The notes: generated from the letters alone by a model not told the origin. 64,000 nt of DNA from Nitrospirota bacterium (GCA_016212105.1 JACRHJ010000034.1:1-64000), one strand, 5' to 3'. Positions 36,548-45,227 are shown, numbered from the stretch's first letter. Translations and numbers: made by a program.

Positions 36548-36769
36548 GTTGCAGGGTAACACGTGTTTTATGGAATATATCAGCGTAATATATAGCATAG
36601 CATAATTATCAAGTAATAAAGGCAATATTTGACAGGCGCATACGGGAATGGGGTACCGGGCACAGCCATTTCAGCGCGTGAGGGTGTCTGGCGCAAGCGC
36701 ATCTATCAGTGATGGAATGGGTGCATTTCCAATGCGGCAGGTGGCGGAGGTGTAGAAGTTTAGGGCTGG

Positions 36770-37000
36770 TTACGCGGTTCTGACCGGCAGGGCGTGCCCG
36801 AGTTTCAGACCCGCCAGTATCCAGTCCTCAAGCGTGGAGTGAAGCTCCTCCTCGCATTCGCGGAGCGTACCGCCGAAGGCCAGGACCCCCTTGCAGTCCG
36901 GTATGCGTCCCGATAACGAGCCGTCCTCCAGCTTGTCATAGACCGCCTGGCCCAGGGCAAGCTCCACGTACTCGCTGAGGATGTATCTTGCGGTTGCCAT
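36770..37000 (-). CDS. Orphan HicB-family antitoxin-like protein
   Basis: 76 residues of the HicB partial RNase-H-like fold: GSLSGRIPDCKGVLAFGGT and ECEEELHSTLEDWILAGL. Start ATG 37000 follows GGGAGG. No HicA toxin is adjacent on either side, so it is an orphan antitoxin or a regulator. It lies 41 bp beyond the RiPP precursor on the same strand, but its base composition is that of the chromosome rather than of the AT-rich cassette. Confidence 0.78.
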   Translation of the reverse strand: MATARYILSEYVELALGQAVYDKLEDGSLSGRIPDCKGVLAFGGTLRECEEELHSTLEDWILAGLKLGHALPVRTA

Positions 37001-37041
37001 TTCGCGCCTCCCGTGTCCGGTTAGCAAAAGAGTTTTTCTAA

Positions 37042-37230
37042 TTATAGTCCACCAATGAAACACGTGCAATCGCTATGATCATGATGGTCAGAATGCCTAT
37101 CACTATAATTTGAATGGTTGGCGCAACAATACGAAATAGCTCGCTTCAAGGCTTTATTGTTAGTCAAATTTACATCGATTTCTTTCAGCTTGAGGATATC
37201 GTGAATTTCCGATAAGTTAGTATTCTCCAT
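37042..37230 (-). CDS. Candidate RiPP precursor peptide (His/Asp/Cys-rich core)
   Basis: 62 residues. Residues 1-30 look like a leader (helical, charged). The C-terminal part holds Cys35-Cys36, then consecutive triplets HSN (39-41), YSD (42-44), HSD (46-48), HHD (49-51) and HSD (52-54), then Cys-Thr-Cys (55-57) and FIGGL. Start ATG 37230 has AGGAGG about five bases upstream and overlaps the radical SAM gene by 14 bases. The aromatic-X-Asp/Asn pattern fits substrates of cyclophane-forming radical SAM/SPASM enzymes. I know no named family for it. Modification is inferred, not shown. Confidence 0.72.
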   Translation of the reverse strand: MENTNLSEIHDILKLKEIDVNLTNNKALKRAISYCCANHSNYSDRHSDHHDHSDCTCFIGGL

Positions 37231-38362
37231 GGATGTTCCTCCTGTTAGTAAGCGCATCTATGTCAAGTTTCACTGCGTTGTATACATGCTGGTAGATTTT
37301 TTTAAACCCGTTGCAATTATTATCCGGAGCATAAATAGTGCCGAAATTAAGAAATGCTTCATACATGCATCCAGAAAAACATTTCAATTTTATATCGCAT
37401 ATTGAACAATCTGGTATGTTTCCAGGAACCCTTCTGATAAATTTATCAAATCTTCCTAAATCGTAGATATCTTGAAAGTTTTCTGAAGAAATGTTCCCTA
37501 ATTTAAATAGATCGTTTGTTGTTGTTCGTCCGCATGTATAACAATCACCATTCGGAACAATTGTTAGATGTTTTGTGGAACAATTGCTATTGTAACAAGA
37601 ACCATAACCGCTCCCTTTTAAAACTAATGTCATCATTTGAAATAAGTTCTCAACCATTACTTCTTGGTTTTTATCATAATACCATGTATCGAATAATTTA
37701 ATCAAAAAATCTGTATATTCATCAATCGTTGTTTCAAGGGTTTCACGATTTTTCAGAGCCCGTCCGTGATAAAAGATAGGGTTCGTCTTGAAATTCATAT
37801 TAATTTCTGAAAAGAAATCATAGATTTCGTTAACGTAGTTCAATTTATCTTTAGTTATAATGCAAATGGCACCAAGTTTTAAGCCATGTGCCCTAGCTAA
37901 GCTAACATTGTTCAATACGATGGAGTGTATATCCTTACCAGGCGTTGCTCTGTTTTTGTTGTGCAAATTCTTAGGACCGTCAATTGATGTACTTAAAGAT
38001 ACGGAATGCTCACTAAATAATATAGCATATTCCTCATCCAGTAAGGTAAGATTTGTCTGTATCGCTATATCGAACGATTGATTTTCAACCGCGCTTAATT
38101 TTGTTATGTAGCTAAGAAGTTTATCATAATACTTATGTCCTAAAAGAAGCGGCTCCCCTCCATGAAATGTTATATTAATTGCCCCATTCATGTCGTTGTG
38201 TTTTCTGTATGAGACTATCTTCTCGATAATCTCTTTGGACATTATTAAGTCTATTTTATTATTTGACGATAAATTATTGTCATCATGATAACAATAGTTA
38301 CATCTTAGATTGCAATTCAGAGTGGTCTGTATTGTTATAAAATTTAGGGATGGTATTTGCAC
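37217..38362 (-). CDS. Radical SAM/SPASM peptide maturase
   Basis: 381 residues starting at GTG 38362. The radical SAM motif is CNLRCNYC (Cys 17, 21, 24), followed by FHGGEPLLLG. A C-terminal SPASM region has cysteines in CYNSNC, GDCYTCGRTT, DCSICDIKLKCFSGC and a final NNC, enough for two auxiliary clusters. The layout matches RiPP-modifying enzymes of the FxsB/GrrM/XyeB type. It sits between a Cys-motif protein and the candidate precursor, overlapping the latter. The AT-rich composition differs sharply from flanks. Confidence 0.88.
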   Translation of the reverse strand: MQIPSLNFITIQTTLNCNLRCNYCYHDDNNLSSNNKIDLIMSKEIIEKIVSYRKHNDMNGAINITFHGGEPLLLGHKYYDKLLSYITKLSAVENQSFDIAIQTNLTLLDEEYAILFSEHSVSLSTSIDGPKNLHNKNRATPGKDIHSIVLNNVSLARAHGLKLGAICIITKDKLNYVNEIYDFFSEINMNFKTNPIFYHGRALKNRETLETTIDEYTDFLIKLFDTWYYDKNQEVMVENLFQMMTLVLKGSGYGSCYNSNCSTKHLTIVPNGDCYTCGRTTTNDLFKLGNISSENFQDIYDLGRFDKFIRRVPGNIPDCSICDIKLKCFSGCMYEAFLNFGTIYAPDNNCNGFKKIYQHVYNAVKLDIDALTNRRNIHGEY

Positions 38363-38365
38363 GGC

Positions 38366-39169
38366 TCACCTGTTTTTTCTGGAATCTGTTCTCTTCACGA
38401 CCATTCTCGTTGAACTATGATCGGTTAAAGTCCTAAATTTAAATAACGACGTTTCAATTTCTGCAATGCCATCTATGGCTGACCAAAGAACAGGCAATGA
38501 CAAGACTCTTTTAATGAAATCAACTTGCTCATTAAAACCAGCGCGGTTGCCGATTGCTAGTAGCTGTTCCCCTATATAAATAGACTTTTCGCACTGGTGA
38601 TTGCAAGGTAAGTGAAGAACACTCCGTAATCCTACCCCGCGTAGCATTACATTTGTTTCTAACGGGCCTTTAACAACGCATCCATTATTATTTAATATAG
38701 CTCCATCAGTAGCGATAGACATTTGCCACGTAGTATCGATAAGCTTGTTTTCTTCCCAAAATATCTTAAAGAACGTTCGACAGCATTTAGGATAACCTAA
38801 TAAAGAACCTATTAACTCGTTATTATTATTTTCCCATGCGTCTTTGAATTCCGAGACATCATTGCTCGCGCCAATGGCGCAGAGGTAATTATACTGTTCT
38901 CCCGGCATTGGCCACTTAATTGAGGCCTGATATGATTGGCCTTTAGCTACTTTTGCAATAGGCAGGATTGAGATGCCATAATTATCTACACGGCATGATA
39001 ATTGTTTAATCCTTTCGACGTTTATAGTAGCTAAAGCGCACCGCCTCAAGCCGTAAGCAATCGAAAGCCATTCTATTTCCTGCCAAGCTAGTAGTGCTTG
39101 GGTTAATTGTGATTTCCAGTATGGATGTTCTCTTTCACATGATAGTGAGAAGTCTATGATGTGGGACAT
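38366..39169 (-). CDS. Uncharacterised Cys-motif protein of the RiPP operon
   Basis: 267 residues, AT-rich, three bases upstream of the radical SAM gene. Two cysteine motifs stand out: GYPKCCRTFF (125-134) and LPCNHQCEKS (187-196), suggesting metal or cluster binding. The GYPxCC pattern recalls DUF483-type proteins, but I cannot assign it firmly. No membrane segment or signal. Position first in the operon, ahead of a peptide maturase, suggests a role in handling or further modifying the peptide. Confidence 0.7.
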   Translation of the reverse strand: MSHIIDFSLSCEREHPYWKSQLTQALLAWQEIEWLSIAYGLRRCALATINVERIKQLSCRVDNYGISILPIAKVAKGQSYQASIKWPMPGEQYNYLCAIGASNDVSEFKDAWENNNNELIGSLLGYPKCCRTFFKIFWEENKLIDTTWQMSIATDGAILNNNGCVVKGPLETNVMLRGVGLRSVLHLPCNHQCEKSIYIGEQLLAIGNRAGFNEQVDFIKRVLSLPVLWSAIDGIAEIETSLFKFRTLTDHSSTRMVVKRTDSRKNR

Positions 39170-39183
39170 AACCCTACTTTGGC

Positions 39184-39211
39184 ATTATATTGTTATTTGA
39201 CTCTATGTCAA
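39184..39211 (-). promoter_or_regulatory. Perfect-consensus sigma70 promoter of the RiPP operon
   Basis: On the minus strand TTGACA (39211-39206) and TATAAT (39189-39184) both match consensus, with 16 bp between. Transcription would begin near 39177, only about eight bases before the ATG at 39169, so the first message is almost leaderless. Confidence 0.78.
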
Positions 39212-39304
39212 GGTATATTAAAGGATTGGGGACGCTACGGTTAATCGCCCAACCGATTAAGTTTCACCCGCCTCACTTTTCCCCCAAAGCCCGCCGCAAG
39301 CCGA

Positions 39305-40423
39305 CTACAACCCCTTCCCATAAACCCGATACTTCTTATAAAGCTCGCACCCCATCGCCATAATCCCCTTGTTGATGAGGTCGTTGTCCTCCAGCGTCCA
39401 GGACAGCTCGGCGCCCGTCATCCCCATCTCCTTGCCGCGCATCAGCGCCTCGATGTACAGCACCGCGTCGAAACCCTTGCCCCGGTACTCCGGCAGGATG
39501 CCGAGCGCGAACAGACGCCCCTCCTTTATCTTCCGCCGGTAGTACAGGAACTTCAGCCAGCCGAACGGCAGGAGCTTACCCCCCATCTTGATGAGTACCC
39601 GGTTCATGTCCGGTATGATTATGGAGACCGCGACCGCCCTGCCGTCTATCTCTATGAAGTGGACCATCTCAGGTATTATGACGGGTTTGAGCTTCGCGGC
39701 CATGAAGTCCACCTCCGCCTCGGTCATCGAGGCGAAGTCCCAGTTCTTCTCCCAGGCCGCGTTGTATATCTCCTTCACGCGGCCGATCTCCGCGCGGAAG
39801 TCCTTCATGTTTATGTGCCGGATGGTGAGGTTGTTCCTCTCCTTGACACGCTTTACGACACGCTCGACCCGCTCCGGCGGGTCTATGGCCATGGACGAGT
39901 ACCAGGCATAGAGGTCCTTGACCTTTGCGAAACCCTCGCCGACGACCAGCTTGTGGTAGTACTCCGGGTTGTAAGCCATCATGATGCACGGCGGCTTTCC
40001 GTACCCTTCGAGGAGCATCCCCGCCTCGTCGTTGAGCGTAGGGCTCGCCGGGCCAAGTACCTCGGTCATGCCGCGTTCCTTCAGCCATCCGCACGCGGCC
40101 CGGAACAGTGCGCGCGCCACGTCCGGGTCGTCCACGCACTCGAAGAACCCGAACCAGCCGACCTTCTTGTCGTGGTACTTGTTGTAGTTGTGGTCTATGA
40201 TCGCGGCGATGCGGCCGACCGGCTCGCGCCCCTCGCGGGCGACGAAGTACTCCGCCTCCGCGTGCTCGAATAGCGGGTTCTTCTTGCGGTTGAGAGTGGT
40301 CTTGACGTCGAAGGTCAGAGGCGGCACCCAGTTCGGGTCGCCCTTGTATATGATGTGCGGGAGCTTGAGGAAGTCTCTCATCTCCTGGTCGCCGTAGACG
40401 GTGTACACAGCCGGGTAGCTCAT
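39305..40423 (-). CDS. GNAT-fold N-acetyltransferase-like protein
   Basis: 372 residues. The C-terminal half has a GNAT-like acyl-CoA region (FALGILPEYRGKGFDAVLYIEAL, with the R-G-K-G-F/A loop), and the N-terminal half resembles a second such domain (AEYFVAREGREPVGRIAAIID). This double-domain protein is common in bacteria but its substrate is unknown. Start ATG 40423 (MSYPAVYTV) is preferred to the longer ORF. No signal or membrane segment is seen. Confidence 0.75.
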   Translation of the reverse strand: MSYPAVYTVYGDQEMRDFLKLPHIIYKGDPNWVPPLTFDVKTTLNRKKNPLFEHAEAEYFVAREGREPVGRIAAIIDHNYNKYHDKKVGWFGFFECVDDPDVARALFRAACGWLKERGMTEVLGPASPTLNDEAGMLLEGYGKPPCIMMAYNPEYYHKLVVGEGFAKVKDLYAWYSSMAIDPPERVERVVKRVKERNNLTIRHINMKDFRAEIGRVKEIYNAAWEKNWDFASMTEAEVDFMAAKLKPVIIPEMVHFIEIDGRAVAVSIIIPDMNRVLIKMGGKLLPFGWLKFLYYRRKIKEGRLFALGILPEYRGKGFDAVLYIEALMRGKEMGMTGAELSWTLEDNDLINKGIMAMGCELYKKYRVYGKGL

Positions 40424-40576
40424 GTCTGCCTCATGGGGTGTGGTTTCGGGCCTCTTCGCGTATAAATATAACACGGAGCGGGCCGGAAGCAAAAGGATAA
40501 TTGTTGACAAGCGGGCGTCGATGTCATAACCTAAAATATGTAAGATGTCAGCACAGGTTGCATTATGGAGGTTAAC

Positions 40577-40870
40577 ATGGCGGGGTCGGCCACCAGGCAC
40601 AGGGTAGAGGGCATCGGAAGGGTTGTCCCGCTTTCCGGGCTCAAGAAAGATATCCTCAACATCGTCACGGAGGTATCGGAGTTCGACGAGAAGGTGACGA
40701 TTACAAAGGACGGCGAACCGGCGGTAGTCATGGTGAACGCCGAGTATTACGAAGGGCTCATCGAGACGCTGGAGATACTTTCGGACAAGAAGTCCGTATC
40801 GGGTATAAGGCAGTCCCTCAAGGACATCCGGGAGGGGAAGGTCCAGACGCTTGACGAGGTGTTCGGGTGA
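40577..40870 (+). CDS. Phd/YefM-type antitoxin
   Basis: 97 residues with the typical Phd/YefM N-terminal DNA-binding fold: VVPLSGLKKDILNIV then EFDEKVTITKDGEPAVVMVNAEYYEGLIET. The C-terminal acidic helix would wrap the toxin. ATG 40577 has GGAGG five bases upstream. It overlaps the relE-type gene by four bases. The antitoxin looks intact although its toxin is broken. Confidence 0.87.
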   Translation: MAGSATRHRVEGIGRVVPLSGLKKDILNIVTEVSEFDEKVTITKDGEPAVVMVNAEYYEGLIETLEILSDKKSVSGIRQSLKDIREGKVQTLDEVFG

Positions 40871-41148
40871 GGGTACTCATCGCCGAGCACGCAGCGAAGC
40901 AGATAAAGAAACTCGACCAGCCTCTCAAGGACCGGCTGAAAAAAGCCGTCATACACATCTCGGAAAACCCGTCCATTGGCAAGTTCCTCGAAGACGAGCT
41001 CAAAGGCCTTCAGTCATACAGGTTCAGCAAGTACCGTATCATCTATTAGTTCCAGAAGAAAGAAGACGTGCTCTACGTGGTCTGGTTCGGCCACAGGGCG
41101 GACGTTTACGACGAAGTCGAGAAGGCGCTCAAAGACCACAGGTCATAG
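40867..41148 (+). pseudogene. RelE-type toxin interrupted by an in-frame TAG
   Basis: Starting at GTG 40867, the frame encodes 60 residues ending SKYRIIY, then TAG at 41047-41049. The same frame continues without frameshift through FQKKEDVLYVVWFGHRADVY to a normal TAG at 41146-41148. Together these form a standard RelE/ParE toxin of about 93 residues, whose C-terminal strand (FGHRADVY) carries functional residues. A single change of CAG (Gln) to TAG would explain it. The toxin is therefore probably inactive. Confidence 0.85.
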
Positions 41149-42384
41149 ATGCTCTCCCGCTCCATAATCATAGTCCTCGACAGCCTCGGAGTCGGCGCCC
41201 TGCCGGACGCGGCCACTTACGGCGACGCGGGCTCGGACACGCTCGGCAACATGGCCCGGGCCCTTGGCGGCCTGACTCTCCCGAACCTCGAAGCGCTGGG
41301 GCTCGGGAATATCGGCGATTTTCCGGGCATCGCAAAGCGGCCGGACGCGCTGGGCTCCTTCGGCAGGATGGCCGAGGCCTCGGCCGGCAAGGACACGACC
41401 ACCGGCCACTGGGAGATGATGGGGATACGCCTCGACCGCCCCTTCCCGACGTACCCGGACGGCTTCCCGGCGGAGGTCATGGACGCGTTCTCGAAGGCTA
41501 CGGGCCGCAAGGCCCTCGGGAACAGGGCCGCGTCCGGCACCGGGATTATCGCCGAGCTTGGCGCGGAGCACCTGCGTACCGGCTCGCCCATCGTGTACAC
41601 GTCCGCGGACAGCGTATTCCAGATTGCCGCTCACAAGGACGTCATACCGCTCGAAGAACTCTACCGCATCTGCGGCGTTGCACGCGAAATACTCACCGGC
41701 CCGCACGGCGTGGGGCGTGTCATCGCTCGGCCGTTCGTCGGCGGGCCATCGGCCGGTTCAGCCACTGACGGGGGGCCAAGACAAGGGCTGACACGCGCTT
41801 CGCTTGGTACGGCCCCTGCAGGTTTTGTCAGGACGCACGAGCGGCGCGACTTCTCGCTCGCCCCGCCGGAGCCAACGCTGCTTGACCTTGCGAAGGAGGC
41901 CGGCCTCCCGGTTATAGGCATCGGGAAGATCGGCGAGATATTCGCCGGGCGCGGCGTGACGGAGTCCACGCACACCGAGTCCAACGCGGACGGGATGCGG
42001 AAAACGCTGGACGCGGTCGGGCGCGTAAGTAGCGGTATTATATTTACAAACCTGGTCGAGTTTGATATGTTGTACGGGCACAGGAACGACCCGGCGGGGT
42101 ACTATCGCGCGCTTCGGGAGTTCGACGACTGGCTGCCGTCGTGCATTGCCGCGATGGGCGCGGGCGACATGCTCGTCATCACCGCCGACCACGGCTGTGA
42201 CCCGACGACTCCCTCGACCGACCACTCGCGGGAGTATGTGCCGGTGCTGGTGTATGGCCCGGGACTTCGGCCCGGCGTTTCACTCGGCACGCGGGCGAGC
42301 TTCTCGGACCTCGGGGCTACGGTTGCGGAGGTGTTGGGGCTGCGGCTTTCGTGGGGGCGGAGTTTTTATGGGGCGATAGCGTAA
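41149..42384 (+). CDS. deoB: Phosphopentomutase (with repeat-derived insertion)
   Basis: 411 residues of the alkaline-phosphatase-superfamily enzyme that interconverts ribose/deoxyribose 1- and 5-phosphates. Metal-site motifs DSLGVG (N-terminus), [26 protein letters not shown] and TADHGCDPT are present. The conserved segment IARPFVG...[12 protein letters not shown] is split by about 23 extra residues (about 201-223), part of which is encoded by a dispersed palindromic repeat. The ATG follows directly after the broken toxin gene's final stop. Confidence 0.93.
   Translation: MLSRSIIIVLDSLGVGALPDAATYGDAGSDTLGNMARALGGLTLPNLEALGLGNIGDFPGIAKRPDALGSFGRMAEASAGKDTTTGHWEMMGIRLDRPFPTYPDGFPAEVMDAFSKATGRKALGNRAASGTGIIAELGAEHLRTGSPIVYTSADSVFQIAAHKDVIPLEELYRICGVAREILTGPHGVGRVIARPFVGGPSAGSATDGGPRQGLTRASLGTAPAGFVRTHERRDFSLAPPEPTLLDLAKEAGLPVIGIGKIGEIFAGRGVTESTHTESNADGMRKTLDAVGRVSSGIIFTNLVEFDMLYGHRNDPAGYYRALREFDDWLPSCIAAMGAGDMLVITADHGCDPTTPSTDHSREYVPVLVYGPGLRPGVSLGTRASFSDLGATVAEVLGLRLSWGRSFYGAIA
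41784..41820. repeat. GGGC(T/C)GAC..GGCCCC palindrome inserted within deoB
   Basis: AAGGGCTGACACGCGCTTCG followed by CTTGGTACGGCCCCTGCA matches the intergenic copies at 31492-31528 (same strand) and 44083-44119 (opposite strand). It is in frame, encoding residues [15 protein letters not shown] within the enzyme. A short GGGCCA sequence occurs both before the extra segment (41743-41748) and within it (41774-41779), a possible trace of the insertion. Confidence 0.88.
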
Positions 42385-42410
42385 CACACCGCAAGGAATT
42401 CGGTTACATC

Positions 42411-42836
42411 ATGGTCGAACGCTTTCAAGACGACGGCTCCTGGATTGGCGACTTCTCGGACGAAGTGCTCGTGGTATGCCCAAGATGTTCCGGCATGGCG
42501 ACGCTTACCGCTGTCAAGGACAAGGACGGCCGCACCGCCGAACATAGAAGGGTATGCACGTCCTGCGGCAGCACCCACACGTTCGGCCAGGTTGCGGACT
42601 ACTCGCTCTGGCTCGTGACGGAGTGCAAAGGGAATACCCTGATGGCGCTGAACGAACGGCACCTGGACTACATGGAGTCCTACGTGAAGGCTGAGCTTAG
42701 AGAAGGCAACCGGGACGGCTCCGCGGTCTACAGGAACAAGACGGTCGCGAGCAGGCTCCCAGCCTGGATAAAAAGCGCCAAGAACAGGGACGACGTCCTG
42801 AAGTGCATAAAGCGGCTGCGGGAGCGGATTGGGTAA
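42411..42836 (+). CDS. Hypothetical zinc-ribbon protein
   Basis: 141 residues. An N-terminal four-cysteine zinc ribbon (VCPRCSGM, then VCTSCGST, about residues 20-52) leads into a helical C-terminus rich in charged residues (ERHLDYMESYVKAELREG). I do not recognise a named family. The start ATG 42411 has only a weak, distant AAGGAA. It follows deoB by 26 bp and may be co-transcribed. Confidence 0.65.
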   Translation: MVERFQDDGSWIGDFSDEVLVVCPRCSGMATLTAVKDKDGRTAEHRRVCTSCGSTHTFGQVADYSLWLVTECKGNTLMALNERHLDYMESYVKAELREGNRDGSAVYRNKTVASRLPAWIKSAKNRDDVLKCIKRLRERIG

Positions 42837-42955
42837 TAGGCAGGGCGGTGTGCTGCATTACCGGGCGGGCCATGAATGTTTAGCTTACCCGTTCCCGCCC
42901 ATTTTGGTATATAATTAAACTAAGTATATATACCGCAATCATAGATAGAGGCCAC

Positions 42956-43996
42956 GTGAACATCAGGCAGCAGACGGAGGAAATAGAGAAGCTCATCCTC
43001 AACGAAAAGGCGGCGCGCGCCGCCGAGTCGAGGGGTCGGGTGAAGCCGGAGAAGGAAGGACTCATCCGCACGGTCTACCAGAGGGACCGCGACCGGATTA
43101 TCCACTCGAAGTCCTTCAGGCGCCTGAAACACAAGACGCAGGTTTTCCTCGCGCCGAGGGGCGACCACTACCGGACGCGGCTCACGCACACGCTGGAGGT
43201 GAGCCAGATTGCCCGGACGATCGCCCGCGCGCTCAGGCTTAACGAGGACCTGACCGAGGCGATAGCGCTCGGCCACGACCTGGGCCACACGCCGTTCGGC
43301 CACGCGGGCGAGGCGGTCTTGAACGCCATACACCCCGGCGGCTTCAACCACTACGTCCAGAGCCTCAGGGTGGTGGACGTGCTGGAGAAGAAGGGCCAGG
43401 GCCTGAACCTCACGCACGAGGTCCGGGACGGGATACTCCACCACTCCAAGGGCAAGGGAGTGATGTTCCCGGAGGACGGACACGGCCGGGCGGAGACGCT
43501 CGAGGGCCAGGTGGTACGGGTCGCGGACGGCATCGCATACGCGAACCACGACCTCGACGACGCGCTCCGGGCGAAGGTCATCAAGGCTTCGGACGTTCCC
43601 AGGGAGCTTATACAGACGCTCGGCGGGACACACGCGCGCCGCATAGACACCATGGTCAAGGACACGATATTCACGAGCCTCGACGCGGGGCTGGACGGGA
43701 TAAGGATGGGCGACGCGGTGCGGCAGGCGACGGAGGAACTCCGGAGCTACCTGTACGCGAACGTGTACGAGAACGACATGACGCACGGCGAGTTCGTCAA
43801 GGCGACGAAGATACTGACCGAGCTGTACGGGCACTTCATGGAGCGCCCGGAGGACGTGCCGGGCGATGCAGTACCCGGCGGCGAGGGCGAGCCACTGGAG
43901 CGCAGGGTGTGCGACTTCGTGGCCGGCATGACCGACCGCTACGCCATGATGCTGTACAACAACATCTTCCTGCCCAAGCCGTGGGGGGAGATGTAA
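42956..43996 (+). CDS. dgt: dNTP triphosphohydrolase (Dgt-type)
   Basis: 346 residues from GTG 42956. The HD-superfamily metal ligands are in RTRLTHTLEVSQIART, LGHDLGHTPFGHAGE and a later DDLDDAL region. KSFRRLKHKTQVF at the N-terminus is diagnostic for deoxyguanosinetriphosphate triphosphohydrolase-like proteins, which cleave dNTPs to nucleoside and triphosphate. The length is that of the shorter (type 2) subfamily. It may help limit dNTP pools, possibly also in phage resistance. The 5' gap is AT-rich and probably holds the promoter. Confidence 0.92.
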   Translation: MNIRQQTEEIEKLILNEKAARAAESRGRVKPEKEGLIRTVYQRDRDRIIHSKSFRRLKHKTQVFLAPRGDHYRTRLTHTLEVSQIARTIARALRLNEDLTEAIALGHDLGHTPFGHAGEAVLNAIHPGGFNHYVQSLRVVDVLEKKGQGLNLTHEVRDGILHHSKGKGVMFPEDGHGRAETLEGQVVRVADGIAYANHDLDDALRAKVIKASDVPRELIQTLGGTHARRIDTMVKDTIFTSLDAGLDGIRMGDAVRQATEELRSYLYANVYENDMTHGEFVKATKILTELYGHFMERPEDVPGDAVPGGEGEPLERRVCDFVAGMTDRYAMMLYNNIFLPKPWGEM

Positions 43997-44001
43997 AGCA
44001 A

Positions 44002-44186
44002 ATCCCACCTTTTTCAAAGGGGGGGATGAACCGGTTTACCTCCCCTTTGAAAAAGGGGGACTGAGGGGGATTGGGGTTTAATGTAGGGGCCGTACCAAGC
44101 GAAGCGCGTGTCGGCCCTTAATTATAAACGCCCGATAAATCGGGCAACTACAACTTCCTGGATTCCCGCTTTCGCGGGAATGACGG
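44002..44186. repeat. Three palindromic repeats
   Basis: CCCCCTTTGAAAAAGGGGG-type inverted arms (about 44004-44060), GGGGCCGTACCAAGCGAAGC through GTCGGCCC (44085-44116; same type as the deoB insert) and GATTCCCGCTTTCGCGGGAA (44161-44180). No gene is seen in this gap. Confidence 0.82.
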
Positions 44187-44219
44187 GATTATGTGTCGCG
44201 GGTTTATTCTGGAGGCCCT

Positions 44220-45110
44220 TTGGACGCGGAAGAGGCAGGTTTTTACGAAGAGACGCTCGCGAGGATAAGGGAGATCGTCCGGGAGGAGCTAAGGCAGGGG
44301 CTCAGGAAGACGTCGGGCGCGGAGCACCCCTCGCCGCCTGCCACGGAGCCCTCCGGCCGCGTGCTGTCCGGCGACGTGAGGCACTTCCGCATGCCGGAGG
44401 TGCTCCAGCTCGTCTCGCTCCAGAGGCTCACGGGCAGGCTGTCGCTGTGGCACGGCGACCAGACGGTGGACGTCTACATGCGTGACGGCCGGGTTGCGTA
44501 CGCGACCGGCGAGAAGCGCAGCCGCAGGGAGCAGCTCGGGACGATACTGGTAAACATGGGCCGCATCACCCAGGCCGCGCTCGAGGCCGCCCTCGAGAGG
44601 GGCTCGAAGACCGGCGCCAGGCTCGGCCGGATGCTTGTCGAGGAGGGCCTGGTCAAGAAAGACGACATACGCGCCGCGCTCCACAAGCAGGCCGAGCGGT
44701 CGGTGTACAAGGCGATGGCCTGGGACGAGGGACGTTTCACGTTCGACATATGCGTCCTGCCGGACTTCGTCGAGGACGTGCCGATAGCGATCCGGGTCGA
44801 GGACCTGATACTCGAGGGCGTGAGGCGTATCGAGGAGGGCAGGGTGATTGCCGAGAAGATACCGAGCCTCGATATAGTGTTCACGAAGACGGTGCAGGCC
44901 GACGAGGAGCTGGAGGGCATGGGCCTGAAGGAGGACGAGAAGAGGGTGCTCGGCGCCGTGGACGGCAAGCGGGACGTGAGGGAGCTTATCGAGGCCACCG
45001 GCCTCGCGGAGTTCGCGCTCATGAGGGCGCTCTTCGCGCTGTACTCGGCGGGTATCGTCAGGAAGTCCGCCCCGGCGCTGAAGGCGGCGGACAGGACGCA
45101 GTACCTGTAA
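44220..45110 (+). CDS. DUF4388 domain signalling protein
   Basis: About 296 residues. A variable N-terminal tail precedes a DUF4388-like domain (LSGDVRHFRMPEVLQLVSLQ, then LWHGDQTVDVYMRDGRVAYA), a MshEN-like LGTILVNMGRITQAALEAAL region and a C-terminal winged-helix-like part (GKRDVRELIEATGLAEFALM). This arrangement resembles the N-terminal part of the protein at 10423. The start is probably TTG 44220 behind GGAGG; GTG 44193 is an alternative. Role unknown; signalling or motility regulation is suggested by the family. Confidence 0.78.
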   Translation: MDAEEAGFYEETLARIREIVREELRQGLRKTSGAEHPSPPATEPSGRVLSGDVRHFRMPEVLQLVSLQRLTGRLSLWHGDQTVDVYMRDGRVAYATGEKRSRREQLGTILVNMGRITQAALEAALERGSKTGARLGRMLVEEGLVKKDDIRAALHKQAERSVYKAMAWDEGRFTFDICVLPDFVEDVPIAIRVEDLILEGVRRIEEGRVIAEKIPSLDIVFTKTVQADEELEGMGLKEDEKRVLGAVDGKRDVRELIEATGLAEFALMRALFALYSAGIVRKSAPALKAADRTQYL

Positions 45111-45227
45111 GGTCATTGCAGGGGCCGGCCCGTATGCCGGCTCGCTTATACCGGGTCTGGGCACAGGACAGGGCGCCTGTCGACGGTACGGCCGCCGGGG
45201 ACAGGCCGCGACACAAGGGGGAGAGAC

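Noticed and set aside
37042-37230. Assignment of the precursor to the His-Xaa-Ser (HxsA) family
   Set aside because: It has few true His-X-Ser units, only one radical SAM gene, and no HxsC/HxsD partners; the aromatic-X-Asp reading fits better.
40867-41148. TAG as a pyrrolysine codon in the RelE-type gene
   Set aside because: The same gene ends in TAG and no pyl genes are visible here; a nonsense mutation is simpler.
41149-42384. Frameshift or pseudogene status for deoB
   Set aside because: The frame is open throughout, all metal-site motifs are present, and the extra residues are an in-frame insertion.
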